Source: Kineobactrum salinum (lineage in GTDB: Bacteria; Pseudomonadota; Gammaproteobacteria; Pseudomonadales; Halieaceae). Taken from it: 64,000 nucleotides of DNA. The position numbers and the translations under genes are program-made. Below the pieces are notes generated by a model, which was not told the DNA's origin, did no database searches, and worked only from the letters and a program-made list of their open reading frames with translations. Positions 45,289 through 53,786 of this stretch are shown piece after piece (within the stretch, counting starts at the first letter, position 1; every line of letters starts with the position of its first letter). Location: positions 1,488,001-1,552,000 of the forward strand of contig NZ_CP048711.1 in assembly GCF_010669285.1 (NCBI RefSeq). Reading direction: 5' to 3'.

Positions 45289-46236
45289 CTATCTGATTGC
45301 GACAGGATTGATTACCGCCTGGATAGCCCCGATGTAGCGGGGCTGTCCCAGCACGAACATGAACTCGTATGTCTTGTCAGCGGCAAGCTCCCGGGTATCC
45401 AGCAACTCCAGGATATAGGTTCCATTGTCCGCCAGTAACGTCACGTGTACGTCAAAATAGGCGTCGGTTTTGAAGGGAACGACTTCGACGCCCCAGTTGT
45501 CAGCACCCACAGCGACAACACCTTTTTCGACCAGAAACTGTGCAGCGGACACATCGAGTCCCGGTTCCCCCGCCACGAAACGCTCAGGATCTTCATACAG
45601 CATGGAAAGCCACCCTGTGTGGACGACGACAACATCCCCCTCACGAATCTCCACGCCCTGGCTTTTTGCGGCGGCATCCAACTCCTTTCCAGTGATAGCC
45701 TGTCCCTCATCCAGCCGGTCAACGCCGCGGTATGCAGCGATGTCGATCAGCACCCCGCGAGTAACAATTGGCGGAATATCCTCGATACCGAGCTTTTTCA
45801 CGCCAGCGGGTGTTACGAAATCAATGGCCTTGTTGCCGTTGTAGAACACACCACGCTTTCCGGCATGAGCAAGACTGTCAATCTGGGTGCCTATACCCAG
45901 CCACCCGGTAATCATGTCGTCCAGGTAGCTCGCTTCATTGGAACCGAAGGTAGCGCCCCCGTACTGACCGGGCATGAAGACGTTGATGGACAGGGTACGC
46001 GGTGCAACTGCCGGCGTTGAACTACCGACCGGAACGCCAAGCGCGTACACTTTCCCTTCGACTATCAATTCAGCTGCCTGCAGCGCAAGTTCCGGAGAAA
46101 GATAGTTCGCCGAACCGAGCGTGTCATGCTCGCCCCACTTTGACTGCGCCGGGTTTTCAGCAGCCACAGGCAATATAATGGCCGCCGCAAGCCCGACGGT
46201 AAAAATGATGTATGCCAGCGATTTTGCAATATCCAT
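45289..46236 (-). CDS. Secreted cyclase-family protein (bacterial kynurenine-formamidase-like fold)
   Basis: 315 aa with an N-terminal signal peptide (IIFTVGLAAAIILPVAA) ahead of KWGEHDTLGSANYLSPE. The metal-site motif HxGTHxDxPxH of the family appears as GIGTQIDSLAHAGKRG: the first His is replaced by Gln but Asp and the last His remain. GDVVVVHTGWLSM and GADNWGVEVVPF follow, as in the group with this variant. The enzyme is probably a periplasmic hydrolase or lactonase. It starts 2 bases after the MFS stop, so it is in an operon with the transporter and TonB receptor. Confidence 0.83.
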   Translation of the reverse strand: MDIAKSLAYIIFTVGLAAAIILPVAAENPAQSKWGEHDTLGSANYLSPELALQAAELIVEGKVYALGVPVGSSTPAVAPRTLSINVFMPGQYGGATFGSNEASYLDDMITGWLGIGTQIDSLAHAGKRGVFYNGNKAIDFVTPAGVKKLGIEDIPPIVTRGVLIDIAAYRGVDRLDEGQAITGKELDAAAKSQGVEIREGDVVVVHTGWLSMLYEDPERFVAGEPGLDVSAAQFLVEKGVVAVGADNWGVEVVPFKTDAYFDVHVTLLADNGTYILELLDTRELAADKTYEFMFVLGQPRYIGAIQAVINPVAIR

Positions 46237-46238
46237 AC

Positions 46239-47618
46239 TTATGCTCCCTGTACAAGAACCGATGTGGTGTCGCCCTGGTCACGGGACTGGGCATCAGTGC
46301 GCTCCAGCATCTCCCGTAGTGGCCTGAGAGTAAGACAGCACAGCACACATGACGCCATGCCTGCCAATGCCCCGACCACGCCTATGGAAAGCCCGACCGC
46401 GTTGTCGTCCTTGAATACATAGTCGGTAAACAATGCCACAGCCGTCGGACCCAGAGCCAGGCCGATGAGATTGTTTACAAACAGGTAGACAGCAGACACC
46501 TGCGCCCTGAAGTGAGGCGGCGTCGCCATCTGCAGCGCCGCCACACCGGCGCCGAAGGGAAATGCCACCAGGAAGAACACTATCCCCACAAAGATGAACG
46601 ACACAGTGGCAGAGCCGGTAACCGTCGCACCCAACACTGCCGGCGCGAGAAAGAATGCGCCCATGCAGACACTCCGCATGGTGCCGTCGACATGGGCACG
46701 CCGAACCTGCAGATAGTCCGCCAAACGTCCTCCCGCGAATATCCCCAGCGTTCCAAACACCAGTATCAGCAAACCGATGTTGCGGGCAACCTCGGCAATC
46801 GGTATGTGGTACACGCGCACAAAATAGGTCGGCAGCCAGGAAAAGGTGCTATAGGCAACCAGGGCGACCAGTCCCATACCGACGGCGTGAAAAAAATAGA
46901 ATCGGGCGTGATGCCACATATACGGAATAACGTCGCGCAGGAAGGTGGTCTGGGTAGTCACAACGGACGCAGAGGACTTTCTGTCCGGCTCGCGAACGAC
47001 CTTGTAAATAATCAATGCGACTGCCAGTCCGGGAAGCCCCACCAGCATGAACGCCAGCTGCCAACTAGCAACGGCGCCCAGAACCGGAACCGACAGCTCC
47101 GGCAGGCTGTCCAGGTAGGCAATGGTCGCTCCCCCCAGAATATAGGCAAGTCCCGAACCGAAATAGGGACCGGCGCCGTAGACGGACAACGCCGTACTCA
47201 GGCGGTCTGATGGAAAGTAATCGGCAATCATGGAATAGGATGCCGGCGACAAGGCAGCCTCGCCAACACCCACGCCCAAACGACCGAGAAAAACGATCCA
47301 GTAGTTTTTGGCGATACCACAGAAAGCCGTCATCAAGGACCACACCGCGATACCGATCACGATGATATTCCGTCTGGAGCGCTTGTCGGCCCATTGAGCA
47401 ATGGGAATGCCCATCAGGGTGTAAAACAATGCGAACGCCAGCCCCTGCAACAGGCTGATCTGCGTATCGGAAATCTCGAGGTCGCGCCGAATGGGATCGA
47501 CCAGCAGGGAGATAATCTGCCTGTCAATGAATGACAGCGTGTACGCAACTAGCAACAGAGCCACCACCAGCCACGGGTACAGAGCTTTTACAGTGGGAAT
47601 GGCAGCTGGCTTTTGCAT
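46239..47618 (-). CDS. MFS transporter
   Basis: About 459 aa with 12 membrane helices. Signature sequences are DRQIISLLVDPIRRDL after helix 1 and GIPIAQWADKRSRRNIIVIG in loop 2-3. There is also a long central loop with VVREPDRKSSA. This is the pattern of the large proteobacterial group near hexuronate or aromatic acid transporters. ATG 47618 is chosen; a GTG at 47636 is also in frame. It lies between a TonB receptor and the secreted cyclase-family protein and would import the product of that enzyme. Confidence 0.88.
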   Translation of the reverse strand: MQKPAAIPTVKALYPWLVVALLLVAYTLSFIDRQIISLLVDPIRRDLEISDTQISLLQGLAFALFYTLMGIPIAQWADKRSRRNIIVIGIAVWSLMTAFCGIAKNYWIVFLGRLGVGVGEAALSPASYSMIADYFPSDRLSTALSVYGAGPYFGSGLAYILGGATIAYLDSLPELSVPVLGAVASWQLAFMLVGLPGLAVALIIYKVVREPDRKSSASVVTTQTTFLRDVIPYMWHHARFYFFHAVGMGLVALVAYSTFSWLPTYFVRVYHIPIAEVARNIGLLILVFGTLGIFAGGRLADYLQVRRAHVDGTMRSVCMGAFFLAPAVLGATVTGSATVSFIFVGIVFFLVAFPFGAGVAALQMATPPHFRAQVSAVYLFVNNLIGLALGPTAVALFTDYVFKDDNAVGLSIGVVGALAGMASCVLCCLTLRPLREMLERTDAQSRDQGDTTSVLVQGA

Positions 47619-47655
47619 GGGCTGTGGCTCTCGCACTCCGGGGGCGCCAGGCGCC

Positions 47656-49929
47656 CTACCAGTCGTACCGGAAAGTTACCCCATAGGTGCGGGGCGAATT
47701 GTAGAACGCCGGAAATGCGCCAAAGAGCGAGTAGCTACCCACTGAAAAGGTCTCGTCAGACAGGTTCTTGCCCCATGCCGTCAATTCCCATTGACCATCG
47801 TTCCTTAGAATGCTGATACGGGCGTTTGCCAAAAAGTAGGAGTCCTGCGCCAACCAGCCCAAATTCTCCGCATTGAGCTCGTAGTCACCATTGTATTTTC
47901 CATCGAGCTGAATAACGGCGGAGTGACGTTCAGTGACAGGGTACTCGTACCTCCCGAGAATCGTGAAGGATTCCGTGGCCGCGAGCGGCAGATCGTTACC
48001 ATCAAACAGGGCAAGCGCGGGATCCGTCCGGCCTTCAGACAAATCGGTATCCAACAGCGTGGCCGACACCGCAAAATGAAGCCGGTCGGTGGGCACCCAT
48101 GCAAGGTCCGCCTCCAGGCCATACACACTGGCCGAATCCAGATTGATCAACTGGTTGAACGGCAGCCCGGCACTACTGACACGCTGCACGCGGGTTTGTG
48201 GGCCTGAGTAATCATAATGAAATGCGGCGCCATTGAAACGCACACGAGAGTCCGCCAGCGTCGTTTTCCAACCCAATTCATAGGCTGTTATCGTCTCCTC
48301 ATCGTAGGGCTCAAGTTGTTGCCGGGTAAAGGAGAAGTCTCCATCATAGCCCCCACTCTTGAAACCCCGGGAAACACTCGCGTAAAACAGCACATCCTCC
48401 GTGAAGAAATAATCGAGACCAAGCCGGCCGGAGAGATCCGAGGTGGAGACAGAGTCATCAATGATCGCATCGTCTTCCGGTCCCGAGCCAAAGTTTGCGG
48501 GTGCTTCGTTGCCAAACTCATCGGTGAAGGTGTTGACACTGTTGAAGTCACGCTTTTCGTAGGTATAGCGAAGCCCCAGTGTAAGGCGCAACTTCTCGGA
48601 AATAGGGTATTCTGCCTGCCCATAGAGGGCGCCATTGTCTGTTACTTGCGAGAAATCGTTGCGGCATTCAGCGCCCAGGCCGAGCGCCAGGTTCAGGTCA
48701 CCACAAAAGCCCTGATCAATCTCGTCATGGGCGTAGTACAGTCCCAGAATCCAGAAAAGATCATCTCCTGTGTTCGAGGTCAAGCGCAACTCCTGACTCA
48801 GCTGCTCGAACTCGACATCGGTCACATTGTTGAATACGAAAAAGGGAGAGCCATCGGCATCCGCCGTTTGCTCTTTGTCAGCACTCTCCCAGGCGGTGAT
48901 CGATGTCAACGCAATCTCACCGAAGTCCCATTCCACGCGGGCCGATATACCCAGGTTGCTTTCTTCATTCTCGCCCACATAATCATTGCTGACGGTATAT
49001 TCGTCGCCGTCAGTATCGGAGTACCCGAAGGCATCGCCACAAAACCGCGGATCCGAAACCTCCCCACCCGTGGCCGTCGCCTCGCATGTGCCTCCCGAAC
49101 CAGGAATCGTGGTAAATCCAATGGGAGTCACCGGCAGCGTGTCTGCGTCCCTTCTGCCCCCGTGCAGATTCAACAGCAATGAGCCGTTGTCGCCGATATC
49201 CACTTCCGTGAGCAGCCGGGCGGCCCAGTGGGAATCCTCGCCGATGCTGGACTTCATGTTGGAAAAGTTGGGAGAGGGACCGAACGGGTTCTGATCCGGC
49301 GTGAAGGTGTTCTTGTAATACCCCTCGTCCTGCTCGGAAGCCTTTGCCGACAGACGCATTCTGACCCGCTCGGTTACTGCGCCACCCACGGCCACACTGG
49401 TCTCGGTTGTCTGGTAGTTCCCGAACCCGACTTCCGCATAACCTTCGAGGGCGTCGCTGGGGCGTTTGCTGGTATAGCTGATGGCGCCCCCCGTCGTGTT
49501 TCTGCCAAACAGCGTACCCTGTGGCCCCTTCAAGACTTCAACCCGCTCCACATCGAATATCTGGAAGCCGGTGACAATATTTGAACCCAGGTACACTTCA
49601 TCGATATAGACAGCGGCCGTGGGGGCGCTGTTGGGTGCAAAGTCCTGCGTTCCAATACCTCGAATGACAAATGAGGGCTGGCTTTTGCCACGATAATTGT
49701 AGATTTGAACGCCGGACACGGAGTCGGCTATATCGTCGGCGGACGTCAGGCGCATGGCCCGAACCTCCGACTCGCCAAAGGCAGTCACCGCGATACCAAC
49801 ATCCTGAGCGTTTTGTTCACGCTTTTGTGCTGTAACGACGACCTCTTCGATCTGCGCCTGGGCAAGGCCAGCGGAAACCATCATCGAGGCACTACCCAGC
49901 AACCAATTTCTGAATTTACATGATTTCAT
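47656..49929 (-). CDS. TonB-dependent outer-membrane receptor
   Basis: 757 aa. The signal peptide ends GLAQAQ. The plug has IEEVVVTAQKREQNAQDVG, RGIGTQDFAPN, VYIDEVYLGS, VEVLKGPQGTLFGRNT and GGAISYTSKRP. The barrel ends YGVTFRYDW. It is the head gene of the receptor-MFS-cyclase operon. An exact copy of the shared AT-rich motif lies 60 bases upstream, so it may respond to the same signal as the acyl-CoA synthetase operon. Confidence 0.93.
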   Translation of the reverse strand: MKSCKFRNWLLGSASMMVSAGLAQAQIEEVVVTAQKREQNAQDVGIAVTAFGESEVRAMRLTSADDIADSVSGVQIYNYRGKSQPSFVIRGIGTQDFAPNSAPTAAVYIDEVYLGSNIVTGFQIFDVERVEVLKGPQGTLFGRNTTGGAISYTSKRPSDALEGYAEVGFGNYQTTETSVAVGGAVTERVRMRLSAKASEQDEGYYKNTFTPDQNPFGPSPNFSNMKSSIGEDSHWAARLLTEVDIGDNGSLLLNLHGGRRDADTLPVTPIGFTTIPGSGGTCEATATGGEVSDPRFCGDAFGYSDTDGDEYTVSNDYVGENEESNLGISARVEWDFGEIALTSITAWESADKEQTADADGSPFFVFNNVTDVEFEQLSQELRLTSNTGDDLFWILGLYYAHDEIDQGFCGDLNLALGLGAECRNDFSQVTDNGALYGQAEYPISEKLRLTLGLRYTYEKRDFNSVNTFTDEFGNEAPANFGSGPEDDAIIDDSVSTSDLSGRLGLDYFFTEDVLFYASVSRGFKSGGYDGDFSFTRQQLEPYDEETITAYELGWKTTLADSRVRFNGAAFHYDYSGPQTRVQRVSSAGLPFNQLINLDSASVYGLEADLAWVPTDRLHFAVSATLLDTDLSEGRTDPALALFDGNDLPLAATESFTILGRYEYPVTERHSAVIQLDGKYNGDYELNAENLGWLAQDSYFLANARISILRNDGQWELTAWGKNLSDETFSVGSYSLFGAFPAFYNSPRTYGVTFRYDW

Positions 49930-49988
49930 CGCGTTCTCTCAACCTCTCACTATTATTGTAAGCACTCACTCTACAGAGACCTGCCGGA

Positions 49989-50008
49989 ATGTCAATATTT
50001 GATATTAA
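49989..50008 (-). promoter_or_regulatory. Shared AT-rich operator/-35 motif upstream of a TonB receptor operon
   Basis: ATGTCAATATTTGA, identical over 14 bases to the copy at 31246, followed by TATTAA. In gene direction it gives TTGACA as -35 with TAGAGT after 16 bases. Another CACTATTTGAATTTA lies just beyond, possibly a second half-site. Confidence 0.55.
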
Positions 50009-50070
50009 TTCACTATTTGAATTTACGTTCACGAATCATTGTGGAGCCGTAGCTGCGCTGAAGCCCCCAC

Positions 50071-51780
50071 CTAGGCTACGACCAGCTTATCGGCCTGCGC
50101 GTCAAATATGCGAAGCGGCGCAAATGCCTCCGCGCTACTGATCACATCGAGCACGCACACCTTGCCGGATGCCAGCGCCTGTTCCAGCGCGGGCGCGAGC
50201 TGAGCAGGATTCTCAATGCGTACCCCCTCCGCACCCGCCGAACGTGCCACCGCCGCGTGATCGACCGGACCGAAGTCAATACCGGTGGTAGTTCTCCCGA
50301 AACCGAGAGCTTCACCATGCTTCTGCATGGCGAGCTGTGAATTGTTCAGCACGATCACAAGCACAGGAATGTTTTCCCGCACAGCCATTTCCAGCTCGGC
50401 CCACACATGGGCGAAGCCGCCGTCACCGACCAGGGAGACGACTCTGGCATCGGGCCGGGCAAGCTTCGCGCCAATTGCGAACGGAAGCCCCCAGCCCAAC
50501 CCCGCAAGCCCACGGGGAGTAAGAAAACGCTGGCCGGTCCGGCGCGCGGTCAAGTAACTCAATACCCAGGCAGACGAATAACTCGCATCCGCCACCACTA
50601 TATCCTCTGGCCGGAGCAAACGATCGAGGTCCGCCATCATGCGCTGAGGCATGATGGGGGTTGCATCAGAACGACACATGGAGGCAATCGCCTGCGACCT
50701 TACTTCGCGACCTGAGCTGATCCGCGCTTTCAACTGGGGTGCGCACTGCCGCCGTTTGCCGAGATCGTTGCGTTCGAGCGCGGCTGTCAAATCGGCAATA
50801 GCCGACCGGGCGTCACCGACGACCCGCAGCGCTTCATAGTTGCGACCGACCTCCAGCGGGTCGACATCAATGTGGATATAGGTGGCATCGGGCGATGTCA
50901 GGGTCCATGCATCGGTGCCGTTTTCATTGGTGCGCGTCCCAATGAAAAGGACAACATCCGCCTTCGCTATAAGGTCCCGATAGGGCCCCGCCGGCCCGTT
51001 CTCTCCGGTAAGATTGGCAGCAACTCCCAGCGATAGCGGCCCGGTCTCATCCACAGCACCCTTGCCCATGTTAGTGGTTGCCATCGGCAATTGGCCCACT
51101 TCCATTAGGCGCGCAAGTTCACCCACGGCGCGGGACACATGCACTCCTCCGCCCGCGATCACCACCGGCGATTCCGCACCCGCAATCAGGCTAGCCGCCT
51201 CTTCGACGGACTCCGACTGGGGACGCGACCTGTCGAGCGGAAACCCGCCCAGCGCCTGCCGCCGCTCTGCGCCGAGCGGGCTGGAGGGCTGCAACAACAT
51301 GTCTTTGGCGAGCAGCAGGACTACCGGACCCGGTCGGCCGCTGTTCGCCGCCATCAGCGCATGATCAACGTATTCCGCAGCCCGGTCCGGATCATCGAGG
51401 CGGCGGGTCCATTTGGAAACACCGGCAAAGAGTGCGAAGTGATCGAATTCCTGGAAAGCATTGCGATCACGCTGCGACGCCGGCACCTCCTGCACCAGGA
51501 CAAGCATGGGAATCGAGGCCTTCAGAGCTTCCGCCATCGGTGCGACCATCAGCGCAGCGGCCGGCCCATTCTGCGCGGCAACGACGCCAATCCGGTTCGA
51601 TACGCGGGAATACGCATCGGCCATCGCTCCCGCGGCGTTCTCGGTGCGATACAGGAGCTGGCGAATGCCCGCAGCTTCCGCCGCCAGCATCAACGCTGTT
51701 GGATTGCTCTGCGCGAAAATGAAGCCTACGCCGTGGCGCAGCAAAGCAGATGCTATGGCCTCTGCGACTGTCTGACTCAT
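50071..51780 (-). CDS. Thiamine-diphosphate-dependent enzyme (acetolactate-synthase-like)
   Basis: About 569 aa from ATG 51780, which has GGGAGAG about six bases upstream. The frame to 51879 is rejected. The N-terminal pyrimidine domain has the catalytic Glu in YRTENAAGAMADAYSR. The middle domain has LFIGTRTNENGTDAWTL. The C-terminal domain has the ThDP motif GDGGFAHVWAELEMA ending in LNNSQLA. Such enzymes decarboxylate 2-keto acids or ligate or cleave carbon-carbon bonds next to a carbonyl. No small regulatory subunit gene is present, so biosynthetic acetolactate synthase is unlikely. A role in the catabolic island is inferred. Confidence 0.88.
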   Translation of the reverse strand: MSQTVAEAIASALLRHGVGFIFAQSNPTALMLAAEAAGIRQLLYRTENAAGAMADAYSRVSNRIGVVAAQNGPAAALMVAPMAEALKASIPMLVLVQEVPASQRDRNAFQEFDHFALFAGVSKWTRRLDDPDRAAEYVDHALMAANSGRPGPVVLLLAKDMLLQPSSPLGAERRQALGGFPLDRSRPQSESVEEAASLIAGAESPVVIAGGGVHVSRAVGELARLMEVGQLPMATTNMGKGAVDETGPLSLGVAANLTGENGPAGPYRDLIAKADVVLFIGTRTNENGTDAWTLTSPDATYIHIDVDPLEVGRNYEALRVVGDARSAIADLTAALERNDLGKRRQCAPQLKARISSGREVRSQAIASMCRSDATPIMPQRMMADLDRLLRPEDIVVADASYSSAWVLSYLTARRTGQRFLTPRGLAGLGWGLPFAIGAKLARPDARVVSLVGDGGFAHVWAELEMAVRENIPVLVIVLNNSQLAMQKHGEALGFGRTTTGIDFGPVDHAAVARSAGAEGVRIENPAQLAPALEQALASGKVCVLDVISSAEAFAPLRIFDAQADKLVVA

Positions 51781-51857
51781 TGATTTCTCTCCCTGTGCTG
51801 CATGTTCCTGATGCCGCCGAACTGTCCGGGACGCAGGAAAGCGCTCTTTGGCGTTGT

Positions 51858-51879
51858 TCATATATTGTATATATTTCAT
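51858..51879 (-). promoter_or_regulatory. Diverged copy of the AT-rich half-site upstream of the ThDP enzyme
   Basis: TCATATATTG then TATATATTTCA. The first ten bases match the right arm of the palindrome at 41970-41980, and the second part is an imperfect inverted copy. Weaker than the other sites; the promoter elements are not clear. Confidence 0.35.
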
Positions 51880-52032
51880 TATTTGCCATCATTGCGGATT
51901 AGTAAAGGGGTTTCGTGAAAAATAATGCGCACAGCCGGCCATACTGCCCGCCGGGCAGCTTGCCAGGATGATGAAGGTGAAGGGATTTATCGCTGAATAG
52001 CCATGATCAGCAATGACAATCGCCGCGCAGCG

Positions 52033-52818
52033 TCAGCGCTCGCGATTAACCAGCGGCTGCAACTCCAGGATCCGGTCGGTAAAAATCCAGTCGGCCCCGC
52101 GGTAGACCTCCCGCCGCAACGCGCCGGCATTCTCGACAAAACCGGTGCCTATGCTGCGCCCGCCCTGCCGCAGCTGTCGCATACGGTGGCTGCCCAGCAG
52201 GGCGAAAGAGCCGGCCACGGCGCCGTGTCCCAACTGCAGATTCTGGCGGATGATGGTAGCGGCATTCATCCACGCCACATCGACAAAAGCCGCGCGGGGC
52301 ATCTCGGTGAAGCCCTCCAGCAGGTCCGGCTCCAGTGCCAGCAGATGATAGTCCTGCTGCGGTTTCAGGTCCGCGAGGGCGCGTGTGACAATTGCCGGAT
52401 ACTCTGGCCGCTGGCGCCACGACTCCTTGAGTTCAAGCATCAGGTGCAGCTTGCCCGCAAACCGTGCAGTGAGCTCTGCCAGCCGGGGAATCTCCGGTAT
52501 CGCCGCGCGCAGTTCCCGGAAAGAGAGTTCGGCGATTACCAGCTCCGGACGGCCGAACAGACGCCCGCAGGCCGGGTCATGGTGAAGCACAGCCTCACCA
52601 TCGCGGGTCAGACGGATATCCGTTTCCACCGCCCAGGCGCCCAGGTCCGCGCACAATTGAAAAGCGTCCAGAGTGTTCTCGGTAGCTCCGCCGGCCCCAT
52701 GGGCGCCACGGTGAGCCACCAGCCGAACCTGCCTGCCGTTCAGCGGGGTGCGGGAACCCGGTGCCAGCGCCCAGATACCATTGACGACATGGTTCAGCGC
52801 AGCTGCAAGCCCGGCCAC
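52033..52818 (-). CDS. Glycerophosphodiester phosphodiesterase family protein
   Basis: 261 aa. GDPD motifs are in order: VAHRGAHG with ENTLDAF, AVETDIRLTRDGEAVLHHD (metal-binding Glu/Asp and the catalytic His), LMLELKE and a C-terminal DWIFTDRI. It would split glycerophosphodiesters to glycerol 3-phosphate and an alcohol. There is no clear signal peptide. It is last in a four-gene leftward run (EEP, MscS, MipA, GDPD) and begins 6 bases after the MipA stop. Confidence 0.88.
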   Translation of the reverse strand: MAGLAAALNHVVNGIWALAPGSRTPLNGRQVRLVAHRGAHGAGGATENTLDAFQLCADLGAWAVETDIRLTRDGEAVLHHDPACGRLFGRPELVIAELSFRELRAAIPEIPRLAELTARFAGKLHLMLELKESWRQRPEYPAIVTRALADLKPQQDYHLLALEPDLLEGFTEMPRAAFVDVAWMNAATIIRQNLQLGHGAVAGSFALLGSHRMRQLRQGGRSIGTGFVENAGALRREVYRGADWIFTDRILELQPLVNRER

Positions 52819-52824
52819 CCCGCG

Positions 52825-53718
52825 TCACCTGCCCCGTGGCCGCACGACGGTTTTCTCGCTGTGGATCAGGGACCAGATAAAGCCGATCCCAATATTGAAC
52901 GTATAGTCTTCCTCAAACAACGGACTTGCGCGATTCGCCGCCCCGTGATGGCTGATGATCTGGGTGCCGCCAAACACCTGGAACCGGTCGGTAAAATGCC
53001 AGGTAGCGTACAGACTCATCTGAGTGCCGAAATAACCCGCGTCGGCCTCATAGAACGGCCTCTCTGGCGTTACATACTGGGGATCGACGCCGTAGAAAAA
53101 ACTGTGCAGCCGGCGATCAGCCCAGATGGGCCGCAGGGAAACGTTAGTTTCCAGTTGCGGTCGCAACAGGCCCCAGTGCCGGTAACGCAGCATCGGCTCA
53201 GCCACATAGCCCTGGTGCTCGATGCCGCCAAAATCCGTGGAAAATACGGCCCGGGCCTGCAGGGCCAGATCCAGTTCCCCATAGCCGTTGTTGTCAAACT
53301 CATACTGCCCCAGCTTGAACCGCAGCTGCGGGCCGGCTTCGAACAGGAAATCCAGATCTGGCATGCCGCGGCGCAGATCATTGCGGTCACTGCGGGCATC
53401 GAATGCGGCATCGAAGGACATGGACAACTCAAAGCGCGAGGACTCTGCCGCCACCGCCCGCGCCGCCTGCCCGTCGCCCAGCCGCAGCACATCGCCACGA
53501 TAGACCACATAGGGCAGCGCGATGGCACGGGCGCGGCTCTCGGAGGAGGCGGGGTAATCGGGGGTGTACAGCGTACCAGCACCGAAACCCAGCTCCCAGA
53601 GGGGCACCTCTTCTTCGCGAACCACCTCTTCGCGAACCTCCTCCGCCGCCAGACTCCCGCTTGCCGCCACGGCAAACAGTGCCAGCGCGCTGCAGGAGAA
53701 GAACGACATTGAGCTCAT
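52825..53718 (-). CDS. MipA/OmpV family outer-membrane protein
   Basis: 297 aa. The signal peptide (SALALFAVAASGSLAAEE) is followed by WELGFGAGTLYTPDYPASSE and PYVVYRGDVLRLGDG, the start of the MipA/OmpV barrel. Alternating strands run to GIGFIWSLIHSE, with a Glu/Val-rich EEVREEVVREEEV insert after the signal peptide. Homologues act as scaffolds for murein enzymes or as porin-like channels. GGAGG lies four bases before the ATG at 53718. Confidence 0.88.
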   Translation of the reverse strand: MSSMSFFSCSALALFAVAASGSLAAEEVREEVVREEEVPLWELGFGAGTLYTPDYPASSESRARAIALPYVVYRGDVLRLGDGQAARAVAAESSRFELSMSFDAAFDARSDRNDLRRGMPDLDFLFEAGPQLRFKLGQYEFDNNGYGELDLALQARAVFSTDFGGIEHQGYVAEPMLRYRHWGLLRPQLETNVSLRPIWADRRLHSFFYGVDPQYVTPERPFYEADAGYFGTQMSLYATWHFTDRFQVFGGTQIISHHGAANRASPLFEEDYTFNIGIGFIWSLIHSEKTVVRPRGR

Positions 53719-53786
53719 GGTACCTCCGGGATGTGCCCGCCAACAGCTTGGTGGACCATCATATCGCCGTAGCCGTCGGATTGCAT

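Noticed and set aside
47618-47636. GTG 47636 as start of the MFS gene
   Set aside because: It adds six residues with no better ribosome-binding site; ATG 47618 is kept, but the choice is weak.
52003-53712. 569-codon plus-strand frame
   Set aside because: It is antisense to the GDPD and MipA genes; no motif was found in it.
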